From assembly GCA_013695925.1 (NCBI GenBank), contig JACCZO010000207.1:1-5521 (forward strand): a DNA stretch of 5,521 nt, read 5' to 3'. The DNA is from Chthoniobacterales bacterium (lineage in GTDB: Bacteria > Verrucomicrobiota > Verrucomicrobiia > Chthoniobacterales > UBA10450). Each line of letters starts with the position of its first letter. Within the stretch, counting starts at the first letter, position 1. Below, one piece after another: positions 1-4,509 of the stretch. Both the position numbers and the translations under genes were made by a program. A model generated the notes under the pieces. That model had not been told where the DNA came from. It saw only the letters and a list, made by a program, of their open reading frames with translations, and ran no database searches.

Positions 1-251
1 CGGATAAAATCCTCCAGGAAACGGATGCGCCGAAAAACCCAAAGCGTCGCGACGACCACCCCAATGCCGAGAAGCAGAATGGCAACGGCCTCGAACCAAA
101 ATTCCTCCGGCCGCGGCGGCGCTTTCAGCGCGCCAAAATAGCGGAACGGGACATCGGCATATTCATCCAGCCAGATCAGGAATAGAACCCCGGCAAAGCC
201 GAGCAGCTCGAGCAACAGGATGAGCTTCTCGTAGCGGCGTTGTTTTTTCAA
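1..251 (-). CDS. Two-helix membrane protein of unknown function, N-terminal part (C-terminus beyond window)
   Basis: Reading leftward from a TTG at 251-249 gives 83 codons without a stop before the window edge. The protein begins MKKQRRYEKL, a basic cytoplasmic start. It has one hydrophobic helix at about residues 9-28, a roughly 25-residue segment rich in acidic residues and proline, then a second hydrophobic helix at about 53-74 ending in WVFRRIRFLED. This predicts a small inner-membrane anchor with both ends in the cytoplasm, followed by a domain that is not visible. The TTG is chosen because an in-frame TAG lies at 269-267, no ATG lies between, and a weak purine-rich stretch (AAGAG, 263-259) sits 7 bases upstream. 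The start lies 11 bases after the purL stop on the same strand, so co-transcription with purL is likely. I do not recognise the family. Charged residues straight after the second helix often lead into a signalling or cytoplasmic domain, but that is inference. Confidence 0.72.
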   Translation of the reverse strand, partial: MKKQRRYEKLILLLELLGFAGVLFLIWLDEYADVPFRYFGALKAPPRPEEFWFEAVAILLLGIGVVVATLWVFRRIRFLEDFI

Positions 252-262
252 TTGCGATCTCT

Positions 263-2635
263 TCAGCTATCGCCGGCGAGCCGGGCGATGGCGTTAAACC
301 AATCGTCGTAGATCTCCTCCACCGGCCAGCGCAGTGCCTCGCCGGCGGCGGTGATGACGAGGGCGTCCCCGCCGATTTCGCCGAGGCGATACCCGGGCAC
401 GCCACGCTCCTCCAGCAACTGCATCACCGGTTCGGCGCTCCCGGGCAAAGTAGAGATGACAATGCGCGACTGCGATTCGCTGAAAAGGATCTGATCGAGA
501 CGCTGCGGGCCGGCCACGCCCAGATCGATCTCCGCGCCGAGGCGTCCCTCAGGATTGAAACACGCCTCGGCCAGCGCCACCGCCAGGCCTCCCTCGCTAC
601 AATCGTGCGCGCTCCGTACCAGACCGGCGCGGATCAATTCGCGGAGTACGTTTTGCAGGGCGAGCTCGCGCTTGAAATCGAGCCGCGGCGGCAGGCCGGC
701 TTTGCTGCCGTGGATCACTTTCAGAAAATGGGACGCGCCCAGTTCATCGCCGAAATCGCCTAACAAGATCACGACATCGCCAGCCGCCTTGAAGTATTGA
801 GTCGTAATCCAATTCTCGCGCTCGATCAGTCCGACCATCGCGACCGTCGGCGTCGGATCGACCACGCCCGCGGGGCTTTGATTATAAAGCGAGACGTTCC
901 CGCCGATGACCGGCGTGCCGAAGACGCGACAGGCTTCCGCGAGTCCTTCGACGCACTCGCGCAGCTGCCAGAAATTTTCCGGTTTGTAGGGATTACCGAA
1001 GTTGAGGTTATCCGTCACGGCCAAGGGCACGGCGCCGGAGCAGGCGAGATTGCGCGCCGCTTCCGCGACCGCGATCTTCCCGCCTTCGCGCGGGTCGAGA
1101 CGGCAGTAAAGCGAGTTACAATCAGTCGTCGCGGCAAGGAACTTGTTTGCCTTCCGCACATGAAAAACGGCCGCATCCGATCCCGGCCTAACGACCGTCC
1201 CGGTGCGGACCATGTGGTCATACTGGCGGTAGACCCAGTTCTTCGATGCGATCGACGGATGGCGCAGCAACTGGCGGAGGGCTTCAACCGCAGAGGACGC
1301 AGAGGGCGCAGAGATTTTCTTTAGAATTTCTTCCTCTGCGATCTCTGCGGTTAATTTCCTCGCTTCCCGCGAATAGAGCGGCGCCTCGTCGGCCAGCGGC
1401 TTCGCCGGGATCTCCGCCGCCGTCGCGCCGTTATCGAGGACGCGCATCATGCCGTCGTCCGTCACCCGGCCGATCTCGGCGCAGGGCACATCCCACTTCT
1501 CGAAAATCCGCCTAACGATATCCTCCTTGCCCTGGTGCGCGATGATCAACATCCGCTCCTGCGATTCGCTCAGCAGCGTCTCGTAAGGAGTCATACCGGT
1601 TTCTCGCTTGGGTACTTTCGCGAGGTCTATCTCGACCCCGGTGCCACCGCGGCTGGCGGTCTCGCAGGTCGAACAGGTCAGTCCAGCCGCACCCATGTCC
1701 TGGATGCCGGCCACGGCTTCGGTCGCGAGCAATTCGAGACACGCTTCGAGGAGCAGCTTTTCCTTGAATGGATCGCCCACCTGGACCGCCGGCCGATCTT
1801 CCTTCGACTCCTCCGTGAGTTCGCGCGAGGCAAACGCCGCACCGGCGAGCCCGTCGCGTCCTGTTTCCGCGCCAACATAAAAAACCGGGTTACCGACTCC
1901 GCTGGCCGCGCCGCGCGCGAGCTGCTCGTGCCGGAGCACGCCCAGACAGAAAACATTTACCAGAGGGTTCCCCTCGAAGCTTTCGTCGAAATAAATCTCG
2001 CCGCCGATCGTCGGGACGCCGATGCAATTGCCGTAATGAGCGATCCCGGCGATGACGCCCGCAAACAAGCGCCGATTAGCCGCAACCTGCTTACTGGCAG
2101 GGCGAGACTCGTTACTGGTAGGGCGAGACTCCGTCGAGCCGGGGAGTGCGCCCGGCTGCGAAGAAGAACTCGTCCCCCCCGGCTCGACAGAGTCTCGCCC
2201 TACCGGGTTTGCCGATTCCGTGATCGGCCCGAAGCGGAGCGAGTTCAGCAGAAACTCAGGCCGCGCCCCCATCGTGAAAATGTCGCGAATAATTCCGCCC
2301 ACGCCCGTGGCCGCCCCTTGGAACGGCTCGATCGCGCTTGGGTGATTGTGACTCTCGATCTTGAATGCGACCGCCCAGCCGTCGCCGATATCGACCACGC
2401 CGGCGTTTTCTTCACCCGCCTTCACGAGAATGTTCGGCCCGGTCGTCGGAAATTTCTTCAGCTCTTTGCGCGAGTTTTTATACGAACAATGCTCGCTCCA
2501 CATCACCGAAAAAATTCCAAGCTCGGTGAAGTTCGGCTCGCGGCCGAGGATCTTTTTGATCCGCTCGTATTCTTCCGGCGTGAGGCCGTGCTTGGCGACG
2601 ACTTCGGGCGTGATGGGTAGTTCCGCGGCAGGCAT
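263..2635 (-). CDS. purL: Phosphoribosylformylglycinamidine synthase, PurL subunit, with palindromic in-frame insertion
   Basis: PurL is the synthetase subunit of FGAM synthase (EC 6.3.5.3). It converts FGAR, ATP and glutamine-derived ammonia to FGAM in cytosolic purine synthesis, working with PurQ and PurS, which are not in this window. Visible family landmarks are SEHCSYKNS (47-55, probable active-site His49), ESHNHPSAIEPFQGAATGVG (94-113), the YGNCIGVPTIGGE loop (201-213), VGDPFKEKLLLEA (287-298), DMGAAGLTCS (313-322), LSESQERM (355-362), NIASK-like SIASKNWVYRQYDHMVRT (461-478), GGNVSLYN (578-585) and HDCSEGGLAVALAE (677-690). Both halves of the duplicated fold are present and no key motif is broken. 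The ATG at 2635 is chosen because the PurL-like N-terminus MPAAELPITPEVVAKHGLTP starts there. The frame stays open upstream to 2773, but those codons run through a repeat element. No clear Shine-Dalgarno is seen. At 790 residues it exceeds the usual small-PurL length (about 740-750). The excess is a Ser/Pro/Gly-rich segment at about 141-185 encoded by a palindrome. A second palindrome encodes residues 428-450. Confidence 0.96.
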   Translation of the reverse strand: MPAAELPITPEVVAKHGLTPEEYERIKKILGREPNFTELGIFSVMWSEHCSYKNSRKELKKFPTTGPNILVKAGEENAGVVDIGDGWAVAFKIESHNHPSAIEPFQGAATGVGGIIRDIFTMGARPEFLLNSLRFGPITESANPVGRDSVEPGGTSSSSQPGALPGSTESRPTSNESRPASKQVAANRRLFAGVIAGIAHYGNCIGVPTIGGEIYFDESFEGNPLVNVFCLGVLRHEQLARGAASGVGNPVFYVGAETGRDGLAGAAFASRELTEESKEDRPAVQVGDPFKEKLLLEACLELLATEAVAGIQDMGAAGLTCSTCETASRGGTGVEIDLAKVPKRETGMTPYETLLSESQERMLIIAHQGKEDIVRRIFEKWDVPCAEIGRVTDDGMMRVLDNGATAAEIPAKPLADEAPLYSREARKLTAEIAEEEILKKISAPSASSAVEALRQLLRHPSIASKNWVYRQYDHMVRTGTVVRPGSDAAVFHVRKANKFLAATTDCNSLYCRLDPREGGKIAVAEAARNLACSGAVPLAVTDNLNFGNPYKPENFWQLRECVEGLAEACRVFGTPVIGGNVSLYNQSPAGVVDPTPTVAMVGLIERENWITTQYFKAAGDVVILLGDFGDELGASHFLKVIHGSKAGLPPRLDFKRELALQNVLRELIRAGLVRSAHDCSEGGLAVALAEACFNPEGRLGAEIDLGVAGPQRLDQILFSESQSRIVISTLPGSAEPVMQLLEERGVPGYRLGEIGGDALVITAAGEALRWPVEEIYDDWFNAIARLAGDS
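1286..1352. repeat. Palindromic repeat inside purL (inter-half linker)
   Basis: The arms 1286-1295 (AACCGCAGAG) and 1343-1352 (CTCTGCGGTT) are perfect complements over 10 bp. After one G-T wobble and one mismatch, 1298-1305 pairs with 1333-1340 over 8 bp. The left arm also contains a short iterated word, GCAGAG with spacers of a few bases. In the purL frame the element reads as residues 428-450, an Ala/Ser/Glu-rich segment between APLYSREARK and EALRQLLRHPSIASK. This is the variable linker before the second half of the enzyme. The linker length is close to normal for PurL, so the element may have replaced ancestral linker sequence rather than simply adding to it. I recall similar GCAGAG-rich palindromes scattered in soil bacterial genomes, but could not search for them. 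Confidence 0.75.
2091..2132. repeat. Tandem duplication of a 21-bp unit within the purL insertion
   Basis: Bases 2091-2111 and 2112-2132 are adjacent direct copies that agree at 19 of 21 positions; both begin TTACTGG and share GGGCGAGACTC. The second copy is the outer part of the left arm of the large inverted repeat. Because 21 is divisible by three, the duplication keeps the purL frame. It appears in the protein as the consecutive heptads ESRPTSN (169-175) and ESRPASK (176-182). Confidence 0.9.
2117..2204. repeat. Large palindromic element inserted in frame in purL
   Basis: The arms 2117-2144 and 2177-2204 are 28 bases long and complementary at 27 positions; the only mismatch is 2132 against 2189. 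They enclose a 32-base loop. Read on the purL strand, one arm encodes VGRDSVEPG (145-153) and the other encodes PGSTESRPT (165-173); neither introduces a stop. With the neighbouring tandem unit (from 2091) it accounts for about 38 residues between the conserved RFGPI (134-138) and RRLFAGVIAGIAHYGNC (188-204). Other PurL proteins have only a short turn there. Removing it would return the protein to about normal length. No target-site duplication is evident. In purL mRNA the arms should form a long, GC-rich hairpin within the coding region. Confidence 0.9.
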
Positions 2636-2977
2636 GAAGAACGCACGGTAAAGGCGGGCGCGCGGAGTGCAATTCTTCGTGCGTGGCACCCCAAGGAGCG
2701 GCGGTTTGTAACCGCCGAGGGCGCTTTCAAAGCGCCCTTCCTTGTCCAATCCCCAATGTTTCCACACCAACAATTAGCCGGCACGGCCGAGGAATCTTGT
2801 TCGCTCCGCGACGCAAACTGTTAAGCTCCGCCGGTGGGTTCCAATGGCTGGCGGAACAACTCGATCGCCACGGCCGAAGTAAGACCAGCTTGAAGGTCGG
2901 TGCGCCCGTGGCGTATCGCGACTCGAAACCGTAGGCGGGCGGTTGCGCTGGGACGGCAAATCGCAGAGCATTCTCCC
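2636..2977. other. Divergent intergenic region between purL and the aminotransferase gene
   Basis: This 342-base gap separates the leftward purL start from the rightward aminotransferase start, so promoters for both should lie here. The purL-proximal part holds the palindromic element at 2692-2744. From 2745 to 2977 I see only weak short inverted repeats, for example GTTCC at 2838-2842 against GGAAC at 2853-2857. Short open frames exist on both strands but lack recognisable protein features. I could not assign a convincing -35/-10 pair, operator or riboswitch on either strand. Confidence 0.7.
2692..2744. repeat. Compact palindromic element with outer stem and two inner hairpins, purL leader
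   Basis: An outer stem pairs CAAGGA (2692-2697) with TCCTTG (2739-2744). It encloses two hairpins: 2699-2706 with 2710-2717 (8 bp, 3-base loop), and AGGGCGCTTT (2718-2727) with AAAGCGCCCT (2729-2738), a near-perfect palindrome about one central base. The whole could fold as a three-way junction on either strand. It lies 57 bases upstream of the purL ATG, so it is probably in the transcribed leader unless the promoter is closer. The purL frame happens to be open through it. There is no T-run after either hairpin, so I do not call it a terminator. I recall similar GCGGTT/AACCGC plus GGCGCTTT elements repeated in Verrucomicrobiota, from memory only. Confidence 0.7.
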
Positions 2978-4396
2978 GTGGCAATCGATCTCAAGGAACT
3001 GGTCGCAGCGCGTCTCGGGGAAAACTACGAGCTGCACGAGCGGCATCTCAATCGCACCCTCGTCGCGGCCCAGCGCGTCATCGGCTTCGACAAAGTCTAT
3101 GCCCGGGCGGAAGGCGCTTATCTCTACGACATGGATAACGCCGCCTATCTTGATTTCCTCAGCGGCTACAGCGTTTTCAATATCGGCCGCAACCATCCCG
3201 CGATCCAGAAAGCGATCCGCGACGTGCTCGACCTCGACCTGCCTAACATGGTGCAGATGGATTGCTCCCTCCTCAGCGGCCTCCTCGCCGAGGCGCTGAC
3301 GAAGCGGACACCCAAACATCTCGACGCGGTTTTCTTTTGTAACTCCGGGACGGAAGCGATGGAAGGCGCGCTCAAGTTTGCCCGTGCCGCCACCCAGCGG
3401 CCGCGCGTCTTTTCGTTAGGCGGCGCTTTTCACGGCCTGAGCCTGGGAGCGCTCTCGCTCATGGGTTGCGAAAGTTTTACCGAAGGCTTCGGTCCCCTCA
3501 TGCAGGGTTTTGACGGCCGCATCGGGCTCGACGACCTAACGACATTGGAACGCGAGCTCGCGAAACGCGACGTCGCGGCCTTCGTCATCGAGCCAGTCCA
3601 GGGCAAAGGCGTCAATTTTCCGCGCGGCGACTTCTTTAACCGCGCCCAGGAACTGTGCCGCAAACACGGCACCCTCCTCATAGCCGACGAAATCCAAACG
3701 GGCCTCGGTCGCACTGGCAAGATGTTCGGCTTCGAGCATTGGAATTTGGAGCCGGACATCATCACCCTGGCCAAGACCTTGAGCGGCGGCTATGTCCCGT
3801 GCGGCGCGATCGTCGCCCGGCGCGAGATTTACCAGAAGACCTTCAGCCGAATGGATCGCTGCGTCGTGCACTCGACCACTTTCGGTCGCAACAACCTCGC
3901 CATGGCCTGCGGCCTGGCTGCCCTCGACGTGCTCGACGATGAGAAACTGATCGAGAACGCAGCCAAAATGGGCGCGCTCCTGGTCGAAAAACTCGACGCG
4001 CTGCGCGCCAAACATTCCTTCATCAAAGAAGTGCGCGGAAAAGGACTCATGATCGCGATCGAGTTCCACGAGCCTAACGAGTTTAAGTTGAAGATGGCCT
4101 GGAAGCTCCTGCACAAGGTCGACAAGGTTCTCTTCGCGCAGATGGTCGTGACCCAGATGCTGGTCCAGCATCGCATCCTCACCCAAGTCGCCGGTCACGC
4201 CATGGACGTGGTCAAGATTCTCCCGCCACTCATCATTGGCGAAAAGGAAGTCGATATGTTCGTCAACGCCCTCGACGCGACCCTGACCGAATGCCGCAAA
4301 TTCCCCGGCCCGATGTGGGAGATTGGGAACAATTTCGTCCGCCACGCCCTGCGCTCGAAACGCACAGCCGAGCCATCGCCGTCCGTTTCCGTCTGA
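2978..4396 (+). CDS. Class-III PLP-dependent aminotransferase, HpnO-like
   Basis: This is a complete 472-residue cytosolic aminotransferase of the ornithine/acetylornithine aminotransferase superfamily (fold type I). It contains SGTEA (123-127, cofactor phosphate contact), FHG (151-153, ring stacking), EPVQG (205-209), the ADEIQTG motif with Asp237, which contacts the PLP pyridine nitrogen, and LAKTLSGG (264-271) with Lys266 as the expected Schiff-base lysine. HSTTFGRNNLAM (298-309) and EVRGKGLMIAIEF (351-363) complete the large-domain and substrate-carboxylate regions. The C-terminal part (FAQMVVTQML, HRILTQVAGH, VVKILPPLII) reminds me of HpnO, the aminobacteriohopanetriol synthase of hopanoid synthesis; substrate assignment remains inference, and amino-acid or diamine donors are alternatives. 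The GTG at 2978 (VAIDLKEL) is preferred over the GTG at 2900. The 26 extra residues of the longer form are Arg-rich, unlike the family N-terminus. The last 15 or so residues are a polar tail with no family match. Confidence 0.9.
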   Translation: MAIDLKELVAARLGENYELHERHLNRTLVAAQRVIGFDKVYARAEGAYLYDMDNAAYLDFLSGYSVFNIGRNHPAIQKAIRDVLDLDLPNMVQMDCSLLSGLLAEALTKRTPKHLDAVFFCNSGTEAMEGALKFARAATQRPRVFSLGGAFHGLSLGALSLMGCESFTEGFGPLMQGFDGRIGLDDLTTLERELAKRDVAAFVIEPVQGKGVNFPRGDFFNRAQELCRKHGTLLIADEIQTGLGRTGKMFGFEHWNLEPDIITLAKTLSGGYVPCGAIVARREIYQKTFSRMDRCVVHSTTFGRNNLAMACGLAALDVLDDEKLIENAAKMGALLVEKLDALRAKHSFIKEVRGKGLMIAIEFHEPNEFKLKMAWKLLHKVDKVLFAQMVVTQMLVQHRILTQVAGHAMDVVKILPPLIIGEKEVDMFVNALDATLTECRKFPGPMWEIGNNFVRHALRSKRTAEPSPSVSV

Positions 4397-4509
4397 CGCG
4401 TCGCCGCCGTCGTCCCCGGCGTCTAGGAGCTGGACGTGCCGCGGGGCGGCGGAGCAGAAAGCAAAATAAGCTGGCATTTTTCGCCCTTCAGTAGCATCCT
4501 GCGCCCTGC
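4397..4509. other. Short intergenic gap between aminotransferase and protease genes
   Basis: The 113 bases contain a small GC hairpin (GCCGC 4438-4442 with GCGGC 4446-4450) and an alternative pairing of CCGCCG 4404-4409 with CGGCGG 4447-4452. Neither is followed directly by a T-run; the only one, TTTTT near 4477-4481, is about 27 bases away. A Rho-independent terminator is therefore not supported. No promoter is convincing and no Shine-Dalgarno precedes the following TTG. Confidence 0.55.

Noticed and set aside
1286..1352. CRISPR repeats suggested by the iterated GCAGAG word
   Set aside because: The units are a few bases long without spacers of constant length and lie inside purL.
1535..2620. 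A 361-codon open frame on the plus strand
   Set aside because: It lies entirely antisense to purL, has Arg-rich composition typical of a GC-rich shadow frame and shows no recognisable domain.
2692..2744. Purine riboswitch or Rho-independent terminator
   Set aside because: No conserved purine-aptamer loop sequences and no T-run after either hairpin; a repeat element fits better.
2636..2773. Upstream extension of purL (46 codons) to a TTG at 2773
   Set aside because: The extra residues read through the palindromic element, and the family-like N-terminus begins at the ATG at 2635.
2900..2977. Longer aminotransferase start at GTG 2900
   Set aside because: The 26 added residues are Arg-rich and unlike the family N-terminus; the GTG at 2978 gives a sensible start.
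2683..2984. Small open frames on both strands in the intergenic region
   Set aside because: They overlap the palindromic element, lack ribosome binding sites and carry no recognisable protein features.
3536..4477. A 313-codon open frame on the minus strand
   Set aside because: It is antisense to the aminotransferase, and its His/Asp/Glu-rich composition mirrors codon bias of the real gene.
4460..4485. A/T hairpin (AAAAT...ATTTT) as a terminator after the aminotransferase
   Set aside because: The stem is only five A-T pairs with no GC clamp, so it is too weak to call.
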